Positions 1-13,673 of a DNA stretch of 60,000 bases are shown here, piece after piece; positions within the stretch are counted from its first letter, which is position 1, and the number at the start of each line of letters is the position of its first letter. Source of the DNA: Hydractinia symbiolongicarpus (taxonomy: Eukaryota; Cnidaria; Hydrozoa; Anthoathecata; Hydractiniidae); the NCBI RefSeq assembly GCF_029227915.1, contig NC_079878.1, positions 21,541,501 to 21,601,500 on the forward strand, read 5' to 3'. Made by a program: the position numbers and the translations under genes. The notes under the pieces are model-generated. The model was not told where the DNA came from, did no database searches, and saw only the letters and a program-made list of their open reading frames with translations.

Positions 1-626
1 GGACAGAGAACACTGTGTTCAATTCTTGTCACAGTTTTCAGAAACTTCACGTGTATGAAGCGACAATCTTTTGAATGATTTGCTAAACCTTCTTGGTCAA
101 ACACATTTAACCAACTGCCGTGAACAATGCACTCAGTAACATATGAGCTTTAAAAAACACAGTTGTAATGTGAATGTAAGAAGTCCAGTAGCTAGCGACA
201 GTGCATGCATGTATGAAAATAGTAAAAACAATAATTAAATGATATAAAAAAGAAATTAAAAAATCACATTGATCTAAAAATGAGTATGTTTATCTGAGAA
301 GTCGTAATTATAAAACACGTGCGGTGTGGTTCCTGATAAAAACAACTAGAGTAATGGAGGCAATTTGTTGCCTCGCTTAACACGTGTTATTTACGCCAGA
401 GGCTTCGATGATTACGATTTACCAGATAAACTGTAGATGTATGGTGAAAAAGCAGTAGTAATACGTGGCTTGATTCAAAAAACAAATTTCGATATTTTTA
501 TAGGTAAAAAAAAAAAAAATTTATAACTGAAAACAGCAATAAATAAAAAAGTAACAAAAAACTGAAATAATATTCAAATAACCAAAACAGGAAGAATGTA
601 ACGTAGATCTATAATTCGTAACAAAG
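1..626. other. AT-rich noncoding flank
   Basis: No convincing coding exon is visible. The stretch lies 3' of the AHR gene. Three isolated CACGTG sites occur at 48-53, 316-321 and 381-386, ahead of the dense array that begins at 627. A poly-A run sits near 510-520. Confidence 0.5.
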
Positions 627-760
627 CACGTGACGCAATATTTAACACGTGACAAGCGCTACATAACACGTGACAATCAACACGTGACACCGAACACATA
701 AGTGATACTTAACACGTGACGAACAACACGTGACGAACAACACGTGACGAACAACACGTG
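627..760. promoter_or_regulatory. Array of eight CACGTG E-boxes
   Basis: Perfect CACGTG palindromes start at 627, 646, 667, 681, 713, 727, 741 and 755, each followed by AC (CACGTGAC). The last four are spaced exactly 14 bp apart and form a tandem repeat of the unit AACACGTGACGAAC. CACGTG is the binding site of USF, MYC/MAX, MITF/TFEB and Hey-type bHLH proteins; the flanking GAC resembles the TFEB/USF preference. The array begins about 20 bp past the AHR polyadenylation signal, so it may be a 3' enhancer of AHR or the promoter of a gene to the left of the window. Function is inferred; the sites themselves are read directly. Confidence 0.7.
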
Positions 761-782
761 ACACCTAACAAGGTTCTCTATT

Positions 783-788
783 TTTATT
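783..788 (-). terminator. AHR polyadenylation signal AATAAA
   Basis: TTTATT on the plus strand reads AATAAA on the minus strand, 17 nt after the AHR stop codon (805-807). Cleavage 10-30 nt further would place the mRNA end at about 755-775, inside or next to the E-box array. Confidence 0.5.
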
Positions 789-804
789 TACAGGCTCCTT
801 TTTA

Positions 805-3800
805 TCAACTTTCATATACAGGCAGCCAAGGCAAAAATTGTGAATGGTTATTGTTTTGTAAAAAGTTTTGTTGATGATTCCTTGCCCAGTTTCCAGGTTG
901 TGGCGTATTTTCTGCGTGCATATACGAATAAGGAAAAGTATTATATTGTCTGTGTGTATCGTTTCTCATGTGATGTAATTCCATTTGTGGAGACATACCA
1001 TTGCCTACGTCATAAGGCAATGTTATATTCGGTGCAACATGATCATTAACTGGTAGTGGTATGCGACTGTTCGGTGAATTATACTGAGAACGTACGTAAT
1101 TTATATTCGTTCTATCTTGCTCTTGCATTAATCTGTGCTGCTGCTGTTGATGCAGCTGTTGTTGTTGAAGGTTGGGTACTTGTTGTTGTTGACTGTGTCG
1201 CTGTTGTGGATGGTGGTGGGGGTGGTGTTGATGCTGTTGTTGTTGCTGTTGCACACGTTGAAACGACTCCACGTTAGGATAAATTGGAGAATGACTTCCG
1301 AAGGGGTACAGTTTCATAGAAGAAGAATTACTAGCAGTTGCTGGATGCCCGTGTTGTTGCTGTAACAGATTCAAATTAGTTAAATCGTCAAACAACGAGG
1401 GGTCGCCGTGATGAAAATTTTGTTGCTGCTGCGTCGGGTTATGAGGTGACAAAGATACGGTGGACGAAGACGAGCCTGCAACCGGCGTAAGATCAGCAAA
1501 GAAGGGTTTTTGCGGCACTTGATGAAACGACATTTGGAAATCTATATGAAAAGTAAGAATATAGAATATTTATATTTATAGGTCTAAAAAAGGAACGTTG
1601 ATAAAGAACATGGGGGTAACAAACTTACTAATTTTATCTATAGCACTCTGGAAAGGTCTGCTAGCGGCACTGCTTGTACTACTGACATGGGAATGTCTCG
1701 AGCCATCCGTATGATTAGTGCGATCACTTATAACCGATTCCACAGGTGATTGCGGATTGCGTGAGCTCGAATGGAAATCCTCAGGCGAAAGATTTGAAAG
1801 AGGATCGTTCATCACTTGATCGGCTGAAGAATCGAGGAAACGTTCTGGAACGTCCACATCGAAAAAAGCGTCTTTCAACAGGTCGCCTGGTTCCTCCTTC
1901 GTTGATGCTGCGACTACAAAGTAAAAGAAACAACCGGATTAGAAATCAGTGTACACGGATAAGCTCAAAGGGAAACAGTAAGTACAGGTTATAACGATAT
2001 AGATTTTATAGATTATAAAAAACTTCTTACTAGCTTCTCTCTTCATAAACACCGAAGCCTCAAGAGGCGCTAGATCTGGAAGAGGCATAGGCACGGGTGC
2101 ATCCATTAGTACCGAATCATACTGTTGTAACGGGTTGTTGTGGCGTGGGAAACCAAGCTCCAGGGCTTTTGCGCTATCGTCTGGTTCAATCAAACCCAAG
2201 CGGGCTAGAGATTTTCTGTCAGCATCATCGCGAAGTTTCATCATGGCCATTCCCTCTTCCTCGCTACAAAAAGAAACAAAAAGCGTACTGTATCTGGTGT
2301 TTTTTAGGTTTGATTGGTTGACAGTTAACAAAATCAAGGTCTGTTATCACTTTAAATATTAAAACAGATTCCCTGGAACATTCATATCGAACATTGATAG
2401 AAATAGTAATTAGATTCCAACGATCACAGTAACTCGATGCTTCATATTGCTTCATATTAGTTTATAAAACCCATTGAGCGTTCGAAGTTTTCACCGAAAA
2501 CTTAATGTGCAAAATCCAAGAAGTGACAGGGACTTCTAATACAAAGAATTTCAGCTTAGGCGTTTATAAGTACCTCATAATCCGATTTGTGGTTACCAGA
2601 AAATCAGGTTTTCCGTTTTTAAACAACACTCGACCATAACCGCATACCCAGTTCCATTCGTTGTTTTTGTTCATCAGACGAAATGTGGCCAGGGATGTTT
2701 TACCGCATGTTATAACTAAAAAATACAGTGATTACTGATCACCTAAGAGATTCAATTTCAAAAGTATTGTAAAATAAAAGTACGCCATACACGTTCAAGA
2801 AGCGTTTTCATTAGAAGTTTCTTTCCTTTGACGGAATTTATTGGTGACACAAGCAAATGACAGAAACATAAAAAACACTGGATCACAAGACATAAGCTTA
2901 ACATTCTTCAACGCCCAACACTTACTCTCAGTATGTTTGCATCGCACATGCTGCGCATCTTGTCTGTGTACCAATACGTAACTGGATCGGCCAAATATAT
3001 CCTTTTTACTGTATCCGAAAAACTCTTTGCCCCTATAAACATAACATATAATTATTATCGACGGAAAAAGTCCCGATCGTGATAAAACAGATGATTTGAT
3101 GATCTTGAATAAACAATGTGGCACGTATACACTACGGTGATGAAAACATGGAACACCCTGGTGTAATGTTAACGGGCGTTTTTTGTAAAATGAGTATTTC
3201 GTAACATTAATAAAAAAATTCTTTTTCTTAATACACGAAACACATCACACATAGCGGAAGTTACAAAACAGTGTATGTGGCTAGCACATTACCTTGCGTC
3301 CAAATCTAAGAAACTAAGATCGATTCTATTCTTGCTGCAAAACAGAGTGCTCTTCATTCGTATTTCAAGCATGGAATACGAAGACCTTGCTGGAGTACAG
3401 AAGGCAAACAGGGCGTACTTCAATGTTTCTACATCTGGCTCCATGTTCAACTTTCGTACTGTGCCACTCAATTTAAACGGCTAGACGAAAAAAAATATTA
3501 ATGAAATCGTCAAATCTCTTTATACCACGCCTCTTTGAAGACTGATTTGTTAACCCAGAAAACCCGGAGTTAAGTGTTTTACTATACAAGTTTGACAGCG
3601 ACTTTTCGAAGATAAGGGAGAGAACGCTGCTTGATTCAAGCACTGTTCCCACTATATCAGTAGGGACACTATACAGTTATAAAGATAAATTAAGACACAG
3701 CTATGCACACATCAAAAAAACGCCTACCTTATACATATCTGTTGAACTTGTGTTTAACACACTTTTCAATCTTAAGATGAAATCACGTGGCTCACTCTCC

Positions 3801-6800
3801 TTTTCACTGTCATTTTCTGTTTCATCATTCTCTTTAATCTCCTCGATCTATTTAGGAAAAAAATATCATTATTGACGAACCGTTGCTAATCGACAGAACT
3901 CAAAGTGTTGCAGGAATGAATAAGATTTATAACCGGGATAAAATACAGACCTTAGGTGGCGCCCCTTTTAAATGTGAAGTCAGTTCTTCTCTGTCGTCAT
4001 CGTGTACCAATGTTTCCAAAGGTTGATGCAAAATTTGAGACTAAAACAACATATAGTGAGAATATAATAAAATATATAAAGTATATAAATTTTTGATTTG
4101 TTTTCGCTAGGTCGAAAAAAACGCATTTCGCGAATATCGCGAATCTACTGGTATAACTTCGCAATTTTATTTTATCTCGGGGCTTTCTATGGATATCAGA
4201 TAACATGGTCATGTTTCAGGCAGACAACTACAAAAACAAAGAAATCAATTTACAAAATTTATTAAATTCTGTATTGATTTTTTTTCTCAATGTTTAACAG
4301 CGATAAGAAAAACTATCAATCACAAGGCTGAATATCATCAAGTAAAAGTACGTGATAAAAGACTGATTTTCGCTAAAAAGATTGCGAATGCTTAGCAGTC
4401 TACCATGAAAAACGAAAAAGAAAATGAAAAAGACTGATTTTTGCAAATAAGTTATTTCTGATAATTTCGCGATGGATTTTTTAGTGTTAACCTTTCCGAG
4501 ATTTTTTGCGCAGATAATTAAATATGATTAAATCGCGAAAATTGATCAACATGACATTACGACATACTCATAAAAATAGCGTCGTTGAGAACTCCTAAAG
4601 TTGGATAAATGAACATAAAGCAAACAATTTTCTACTGGAAGAGATGAAAGTTAACGACCCTTCATACAATTGAGCACCCTTTGCATATGTAATTGGTTAA
4701 AAAAAGGGAGAAAAGAAGTTACCTGAGAATAGCCTAAGTAATCCTTGACGCCTTCGGAAACATAGAAGATTTCTCCATCCAACGTGACCACAAGAACGAA
4801 ACCATCAAGCGCCTAAACAAACAACTCAGCCTAAAAATATTTTCTATTTGTGGAAAGTAAAACGATACGAAAGGATGCCAAGTATGCAACATTAAAAACA
4901 ATAGCAGCTCTTGCTTTGTTTTCTCATACAGCAAGCGAAGAAATCTGCTATTTTAAGCCCAAATTAGTCCTAATTACGTTTTGTAGCGCAACAATTCGAG
5001 TTAAAACAATTCAAGTTACAACAGCAACAACAACAACAACAACAATAATAACAAACAAACAAACAAAAACAAAAACACATCATTGTACAGCTAGTTAAAG
5101 AGAGCAAAGGTGACAAAATACGAAGTATTTTAATTCAGTGAGCTCTTATATTAGACTAAATTTGGCTAGTCAAGCAGAAAAGAACAAAAGTAGCGTCAGT
5201 GAAAAACAGTACTATTCGTTCTACTTCTCCTAAAGCAGCAAGTGTAGCGTCTAATAACAGGCTATTTTTTAAAATTTATCATGGCACGATTGTCATTGCC
5301 TAATACTTCACACAAGTCTTCGAAAAAGCTGTTTCAAAAATTCGCTTTAGTTACAATAATTGATTGGGTAATATTCGTTTAATAAGAGATGCAAAAACTA
5401 GACTTTGATTGAAGTCGGTGGAAATTTTAAAAGATTAATGCATTTGTCCTTTGAGAGTGTAGAAAACACCATCTTAGAGCAAAAATCTCGAGAACACAAA
5501 AGAAAATTCTGAGATGCATCAATTTTTAAATGCTTTCCACAAATAAATTCAATAAATAATGGTGATATCTTTTTAAAGTGCACTTCAGAAGGGTGCCTGC
5601 AATTCAAATTTGAAAGAAATAAAAAGCCATCGTTTCTCTGGCAGTATTGAATGATAACACACGCCGAGACAGAAATTCGCACGAACGTTCTTTTCACATC
5701 GCCTCTATTTCCATAGACAATATTTTGTCGGCTGTTGTTTGCCTACATGTAGCCAGCTCACAAATTAATTGTTTAGCACAATTTATGCAATCCTATTGTT
5801 CTTTTGTTTTGCCGCAAAAAAAACAACAACACCAAAAAAACCATGTGTATGACGTCATATTGAATAAAGATTGGCAAGACAATACACTTTCGGCATGCTT
5901 TCAAGAGACAGCTAGTTACTTTAGACATTTCGACACCTCGCAAGAATCACAATCAAAATTTTACCTCGTTGAAAAGAAACGAAAACTGACTGTTTGTTTC
6001 TGTTTTTGGCTCTTTCGACTTTGGTTTACTGGAGCCTGAAAAAGAAAAAAACATACAACACCTTTAGAAAAAAAGAGTTTCCATGACAACGCTGTTGAAA
6101 AAACACGGTTGCTATGACAACTATAAAAAAAATAGTGATAAGGACTGGAGAATAATCAACGAGTGTACTTACTAATAAAAAAAATAAAAAAAATAACGCA
6201 TATTACAATTCCGTTTTAAGATTTTATTTCAATTTTGACTAAACTAATACTTTATTTTACCTTTGAAGAAGTTTTTATTTCGGAGATAACTAACACTAAG
6301 CCGTAAAATCGACAACTTGTCCAAACGCGCAATAACATCTTCTGGAAATGGCAAAAGTTTAGCTAGATTGTCTAATTCACCATTTAGCCGATCTCTGTGA
6401 CGTTTCGATGGGTTGATCGACTGTTTATATCTGAAAGAAAACAAGCAAAAAGAAACGGTTAAAAACAAAAACTTTTACATACCAGCAGGATTAACCAAGT
6501 TTTGAATGTTCTGAATGTTGCTTCCACACTTGCTTTTATATTTTTATTCTGTTGCCATTTCTTAATAAAGCCTTCTTAAAGAAACGAACTGGTGATATTC
6601 CGCCACAGGACATTATTCGTACTGTAGTCACCTCCAATGACTAAAGCAACTCTAATTTTTTTTAAATCTGTTGTTTTGTTTTCTATAATCCGGCTTGCTG
6701 TTACTACAAGGTTTTTAAGACAACAGTTTCTAAGAAACGTTAGTATTAGACCACCCATGATTTTTAAAGCAATCTTTGAAATTTGGGAATAAATGATAAT

Positions 6801-7439
6801 TTTACTATAGAAAAATTCCCTTGAAAAAAGAAGTTTTTTAATAATTACGAGATTTATTCAGCAAAAGTACTCCATACTGGATTCATCTTTTAGGCAATGA
6901 CCTCAAGCACAAACTAGACATTTCTCTCAATAAATCTAAATTAAGTTAAAAAAAACTCATTACGAAATTAATTTAAAAGTACAGTCAACCTGAGAAACTT
7001 TTAAAAATAGATGTGTCGCAAGGTCTCCCACGTGCATAAAAAAAATACTCAAGATAAAAAAGAATTGATCTCCTGGCACTTTCCAATCTGGAATCAAGTC
7101 TATATTTAGTGGTATCAGTCTGAAGTTTCGTTTCCACTAAAGTCTGCAATCGTTGTGTAAGCTTGTTATAGAAATTCTATATCTACAAACATTTGTTGTG
7201 CAACATCTCTTGTCCCACTTTGTCGTACAACATGTTTTTTGAAATAAACTCATAACAGCGATTGTTGTACAACTCTTGCTCAACAATTTTCATGTTAATA
7301 AAAACCGACTTTAATAGGTATATATGTCCGTTAAAGATTCCCAAAAATTCGCATTAAAATTATTCTTGCATAAAAAAGAGTGGCTAAATTATGCTCAAAA
7401 TCGTGATAAAACAGATAAATCTCACCTTTTCTTAGACAT
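805..7439 (-). CDS. AHR: Aryl hydrocarbon receptor (bHLH-PAS)
   Basis: Ligand-responsive bHLH-PAS transcription factor that partners with ARNT. Exons on the minus strand: 7439-7426, 6430-6261, 6035-5965, 4812-4723, 4040-3951, 3847-3728, 3480-3293, 3032-2926, 2715-2574, 2263-2031, 1913-1629, 1541-805. All borders are GT-AG and phases agree; the total is 2247 nt, 748 aa. The bHLH contains [11 protein letters not shown] and [16 protein letters not shown], as in AHR. PAS-A starts with ALDGFVLVV and contains LVHDDD. PAS-B runs from [10 protein letters not shown] through GYSKKDIFG and [13 protein letters not shown] to SEEEG, matching the AHR ligand-binding domain. The last exon is a Gln/His-rich low-complexity tail, plausibly a transactivation region. 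The short first exon encodes only five residues (MSKKR); an alternative is at 13673-13543. Family assignment is firm; exon borders are by eye. Confidence 0.9.
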
Positions 7440-10400
7440 AACTACAACGGGTAGCTTTCTACTCTATGTTTTGCAGCTGATAAAAAATATATAATATAAA
7501 TAACGAAATAAACTTTATTGAATATATTTGTCATCAAGTTTAGCTGATATTCAAATTTTTTGTTTTGTTTTGTGTACATAAAATTTTTACACTTTGCTCA
7601 CAGATCGAGAATACCAAACTAGTGAAGAGGAAAGAAAAAGATAATCAAATTAACGTCTTTAAATAAAAACCGTTAATAAATACAAACAATGAAACCCAAG
7701 AAAAAAAGATGTACATCCTCGGAATGAACTTTAAAACAAAAGAGCAAGAAGAAATGAGAACAAATCATATCGTGATGAAACTCATTCAGAAGAATTTTTT
7801 TTGTAGAACGACAACACCCACGTCAGTAACGGTGATTTTCAACAGACTTGTTTATTGACTTGTATTGTCATAAAAATAATCCTTATATAAACATTCCTCT
7901 CCATCTTTCCAATTTTATAAACTCACATTTCTTTTAAAAATAAGTTTTTTCCCAGGCCTATAACCGTTTCATAATGGCAGCTTCTCCAAATACAAGTGTA
8001 CATCTATATAAATTTCTAAGGCAAAAATGAATGAACGTTTTTTTTGTTTTTATATGAATTTTTGGTAAAGTTATTTTTACACAAGCAACTTCCTTGTTTA
8101 TAACTTATGCAAACTTATGCAAATATTTGAATCAACTTTCAGAAAAAAAATAATTCGAGAAAAAAGCAGTCATGTAAAGCGGCATTTTTTTATATAAGAA
8201 ATACACAAAGTGATACAACTCATTGGTTTAAGGATGATTAAAATTTTTAATCTGACACCAACTTTCAATAAGGAATTTGCGGAGGAAGCAATTTCCGGAC
8301 AATCTATTATGATGATTGTACGTAATTGATTTTCGCTCAATAAAGGAAAATTTTAAGCAGTATTCTAATTACAGTTAAGATAAGACAAGGTAATCATTAT
8401 AAAGATCTTAAAAATTGCTTGTGAAAATATATGTTGTTATGAAATTGCTTGAAACCTAAATCTTTAGATATGTTGAAAAAAAAAATTAGCAGAAAAAAAA
8501 TTAACTGTGATTTAATGTAGTCCACTATGACCCGGCAAATTTCCTTGCTAGACACATTAAAATATGCAACAGCAGTAATTGTAATAGTGTAATAGGAACA
8601 GGAATAGTATAATTTGAATTGATAGGAAGTCAGCCAAACATGTCTGGCTTTCTTTTACTCATACAACTTTAACTGGAAAATAAATTTAAGAAATGACCTC
8701 ATAACAATGGCCACAAAAACAGTTAAGTTAAGGTCAACAAAGTTTTGTCTCTTAGTGGTGTGGTTTTTTTTAATACCTTACAGAATTGCCCTCAATAATT
8801 ACAAAATGGCGCATTACTGCACTGCATGTAACACAGAAGACCACAAAAAATTCATGGCTTAGTCATAATTGTCTTATTTATTTCTTAATTACCGGTAGTT
8901 AAATCAAGTCCAGACAATAGTAAAGAGCGCATGGAGAAATATGTTTTGTCAACAAACATTCTTGTACGCCCTCTCATTAAGCATAACAGCAACTCTTAAG
9001 CAGGCCACAAAACATTATGGTCACACCTCATTAAGGGCTGGAATTAAAACTGCTAGCCACTTGTTACTTGAGAGGATCTCTCAAGATCACCATGGAATTT
9101 CCTCAACCATCACAATGAAAAAACGGAGATTTAGGTTACATAAGTAACTTGTGTCACATGCAAAGTAGAACACAATACTTGAAAGATTAATGGGGCTTTT
9201 TGGCCAAGTCAGCATTTCAAATTTCTTATTTCAGTTTTAATGAACAGTAAGAGTGTTTAACATTAACTTCTCATAAAATTGAATCACCTCCTTTATGACA
9301 GCATGAATAAATAGGTAAAATAAATACCTTGACATAAAAACACGTGTAACAGCTTCACACATGATTAAACTTTTTTAAGCTTTGATGGTAATATTACAGA
9401 AGTGTTCAGGTTTAGCACTAAATCTTTTTCACACAGTGATTAAATATATAGCTGTATAGAAGGGTTTTTAAAGGTGCTTTATGAAAATTGAAATATGTTA
9501 TCCAGGAATCTGATGGCACATAATTCTAAAATCTTCCTTTTAAGTGTAAGGAATTCCGTGGAAAAAATTGTAAAAAAATAGCCATTCAGCCGATTAGTAG
9601 AAACTCTGAGGATAATCAAGAAAAGACTTTTCTGGCAAAAATACTGTCACTGTGATTTCTGGTTTTTGAGGGCTTTTCTTCTCCACCATCATAATCACAT
9701 TACAGTGTGTAATGCAAATTGAATGAATGAATATCAGTATAGCCAGAATTTCTGCATTGAAAACGACAGTTTTGCATGATAGGCAGGAATTTATTGAAAA
9801 CTTTTTTTATTTTAAAGATATTTAGAGCTTAATTATATGAGATGATCAGCATTAGTTGTTTTATTTTTAGACAAAAAATTCTAAAGGAATGGATAAACAA
9901 CTTTGATTCTCCACAACATACAAAAACATCATTTGCAATTTGAGGTTTTTTAGAAATTCTAAGTTTAAACTATAAACATCAATACACAGATATTAATTAT
10001 GATAAAACCGAACTATGATCTTACAAAATATGACCACCATTTTTTATTTATTATTACATATATTATAACATTTTATTCATAATATCCACTGTAAGAATAA
10101 CAATAATTTCAGAACAGAGTAAAAAAATCATTTGGATCAACAAATCCTATTGTTCTTGGCAGGGTCAAATTTCCTGAGCCAAGACAGATTGCTCCGGTTA
10201 GTAATGAGACACACACAATCCTCAAAATGCGGTTGATGTGTTATGTTTAGAAGTTATATAACATAAAACATTTTTTTACAAGAGAGAAAAAGAGACCTGC
10301 TCAAATAAAATAATAATTTAATTATTCTAATGCTTGTGATACTGTGAGTAATAGCAAAAAAACCCTGCATACATTAAGAATTAATTTTACACCACCAAAC

Positions 10401-13400
10401 AGAAGATAACCATATCTTGTAACTGAAAGGAATCCATATTATTTAGATCTAGGCCTGCCCTCAAAAACGTTTTGCTTCCAATCTTGGGTTGGACTAATAA
10501 TTGGAACTTGGAGATTCACATAACTCTATTTAAGTTTTTTTTGACACAATAGCGGCCTTATTATTATAATTTCCATAATATTCAGATTATGGGTCAAGAC
10601 TCACCTACACTTTTCTATTTAACCAGTATTATATGAAAATAAACAACCCTACTGCAGATTTGTAAATGGAACATAATTTTAATAAGTAATGTATTCTACG
10701 GTACACCGCAAGATTAAAATGCCACACAAACACCGTTGATTCTCCTTCATTTCGGCTTGATATAGTTATTACGATAATGTGATGCAATAAAAAGAACAAT
10801 AAAACACACTCAAAAGAATAGATAAGAAAAAAAACTAACATTTTCATCTTTACATAATTCCCGATTATCTCTAGAAATAATAATTGAAAAATTTTTAAAT
10901 TCATTAGAGTTATTCTATACAAAAAATAATTTAATTTTTGAAACTGATAAATAAAAGAGTTCAAAGATGTAAGTTCATTATTTTTGAAATAAAAAAAAAA
11001 ATGAACATAGATTTTCACATTTGCCTTCTGCAGGAAAACCAGGCTATTTTTATCCAACATAGAAATAGCCTAACTTTAACACTCCAAGAGAGAGAGAGAG
11101 TGGGGTATGTAAAAAACATCTAATGAGAAATGATACGAAATCAAATGGAAAAGAGGGATCAATTAACCTCGGAACAAAAGAATCACAATCCAGTGAGACT
11201 CTGAATATAAACAAACAGAACTCATTTTTGGTTTATTTATCTTTTCAGTTAAAAATGTGTATAATAATAATTTTGGACACTACATAGCAGGGTGCTTTTT
11301 TTACTTGAGTGTTGAAGGTATTTTTTAAAGTGTTTTATATAACACCAGCATTATAAATGGAACAAAAAAATATTAATTAAAAATTGATCAAAAAAATTGT
11401 TTACAATTAATTTCATAGCAAACTACCAAGATAATAGAAATGAAAGAAAGAAGGCCAAAATGAAAACAAACACAGGCAACACAATTTGTATAGGATTATA
11501 GAAAACAATATACAAATAATAAAAGTACATCAATTCAAACTTTTTATACATGTGTATTTGAACACAATTTAACAATAATATTTGTTAAAAAAAACACCAT
11601 TCCATGGCTTAGATGAAAAAAAAAAATTGTAATTAAAAAAAAATTGTGCACTAATTTTCTTTATAGTTGGATACATATAATTAAACTGTTTTTTATCTTT
11701 TTAAAAGAGTCACATAATTATTTTTTACTGGCCACAAATTAAAATGAGATGCAAGAAATCAATTTTATTAACCATTACACTTAACTAAAAAAAACTGGTA
11801 AAAAGTTGTAATAAAAGCACAAGAAAATTTTGATCGGTTTCCTAAAAATTCTGACTACTATTTGTAAAAAATATCACAACATTTCAATATCTTTTTCAAA
11901 AAAAAAAAAAAATAATAAAGGAATATTTTAATTCAAGCAGGCCTTAAGTGTAGTTTTTACTGCTACAATATATTGTATGCAATATTGACTAGTGTATGTA
12001 TATACAATTATATACAAGAAGGATATAAATAGTTTAAATTTCTGTTTCCACAATGCTTAAATGCACAAGAAAACATAAAAGCCTGCTATTAGTTTTTCCA
12101 AATTTAACTCATTTGATTTAAGAAAAAATTGTACAACATACATAGTGGTTAGTTACATCTGCGTAATATTTTATTCAAGAAAAAAAATTTGTACAATTAA
12201 CTGTGCACAATATATTGTAGCAGTGGAAACTACCCTTTACTGGCAAAACATATTCCGAAAGCCACCTTAACGGTTGTAGCAGTTTACTGTACATTAAAAA
12301 TTAAAAAGCACAGTAGCCACGCTTTTGAAATATTATAAAATTAATATGTCATAAATTTATAAACAATTCCAACACAAAACTTGTATAAAACGTATTCATA
12401 ATTGGGAGCATATATCTCTTTTCAAAACTCATCTGAAAATAATCAACTTTAAATCACAATAAAAACACCTGTGTAGACCTGTGGTTTAAGTATCAGTCCA
12501 CAATAATAGCATACACAAAAACATGATAAACGATTAACGTCAAAGAACAGAAATTATATAAATAGTACGCATTAACTATATACCTTGAAAGCACAAATAG
12601 AATTACACCTAACACCAGTATATAAATATATATACTTTGAAGTTCCCAACAATTATGTACATAATCAGATGTATTGTTTTATGATTTTTATCCCCAACTA
12701 ATTCTTCAACAGTTCTTCATTAACATTTTAAAATAATTTGTACCCACAGGATCATTTTTGGCATATGTATGCTTTAAAAGTGACAAAAACAGCAGGGGAA
12801 TATGTTCATGCTTAATTGACCTGAAATGATTCATGTATCTGGAAGTAATATAATCTTTCACATAAAAAAGATTGTTTAACGTTGACTGTGTACGTCTGCA
12901 TAGCCAAGTGGATGTGTCTATTTTCCTTTAAAATAGCCGAAATGTCTTACACTTAAACTTTTTATGCTATTCCATGACATCCATACAATAATTATGATTA
13001 GTGAAGTTACATATTATTGACTCGATAACTTGGAAATGGATAAAAATAATTGACACCTCCCTACAGGTCACCTGGGACCAAAATTGGTCAAATTCCCCAA
13101 AGCCTGGGACAACCCAACAGTTTTAGAGTCAATAAATTCACAGCGTCATCATACAGCCTTTGTAACCATTTGTTGAAATCATGGTGATTCTACACATATT
13201 TTTGACCAGCGTTAAGTTCTACACAGACCAGAGCTGACGTTTTTGTATATAAATATTTACCCCCACCCCTAATGAAATGGATTTCTTAGCATACAACTGG
13301 TCAGCATTTTTAATAATAATGAGAATGGTGATGAGATGATTCATTAAACAACAAGATGTTGTTTCAGGGAGCACACTTTATATAGCTAGATTTATGAGAG

Positions 13401-13542
13401 GGCAAAGGGCACTAACTAAAAAATACATCCTCTGGCTATTTATTTGACTGGCTAGGATATCAGCTAGTTATCAAATAGTAATGCAAGCATGTGTAATTTT
13501 AAAGCTATTCAGACATAATATTAATGATATCTTTATACTTAC
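7440..13542. other. Noncoding interval / long AHR first intron
   Basis: I see no coding exon with family similarity. If the 13.6-kb alternative exon is used, all of this is intron of AHR. It is very AT-rich. One CACGTG occurs at 7029-7034 inside the neighbouring intron. The only ordered structure I find is the inverted repeat at 11950-12233. Confidence 0.5.
11950..12233. repeat. Hairpin inverted repeat, possible MITE
   Basis: A 27-bp arm at 11950-11976 (GTAGTTTTTACTGCTACAAT and on) is repeated in inverse orientation at 12207-12233 with two mismatches. The arms end in the palindrome ACAATATATTGT, and about 230 bp of AT-rich sequence separates them. This layout fits a small MITE or foldback element. 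I could not identify a target duplication. Confidence 0.4.
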
Positions 13543-13673
13543 TTTTGGTTCAACTTGGGTTCACGAGATGCTTGATCTGAAGCTTTTGCTCCGATCTTTT
13601 TAGATCGATTTGTGCGCTTTTTTCCATTGGTATTAATTTCCATATTTAAACAGTCACTAATTAAAACATCCAT
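13543..13673 (-). CDS. AHR: Alternative first coding exon of AHR
   Basis: An ATG at 13673-13671, with an in-frame stop upstream, opens a 43-codon exon starting MDVLISDCLNMEINTNGKKR and containing a basic stretch KKRTNRSKK like a nuclear localisation signal. It ends in a strong donor, CCAAAA|GTAAGTAT, leaving two nucleotides. The AHR bHLH exon at 6430 accepts exactly this phase, and the short first exon at 7439-7426 leaves the same phase. Splicing 13543 to 6430 therefore gives a longer AHR N-terminus with more basic residues ahead of the bHLH. Alternatively this exon belongs to an unrelated gene. The linkage is inferred from phase, strand and position only. Confidence 0.55.

Noticed and set aside
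1056-1365. Plus-strand Leu/Val-rich open frames opposite AHR
   Set aside because: They are antisense readings of the Gln/His codon repeats in the AHR last exon.
10629-11060. 143-codon minus-strand open frame
   Set aside because: Its composition is Phe/Leu/Ile-rich AT noise, without family similarity, splice context or a neighbouring gene.
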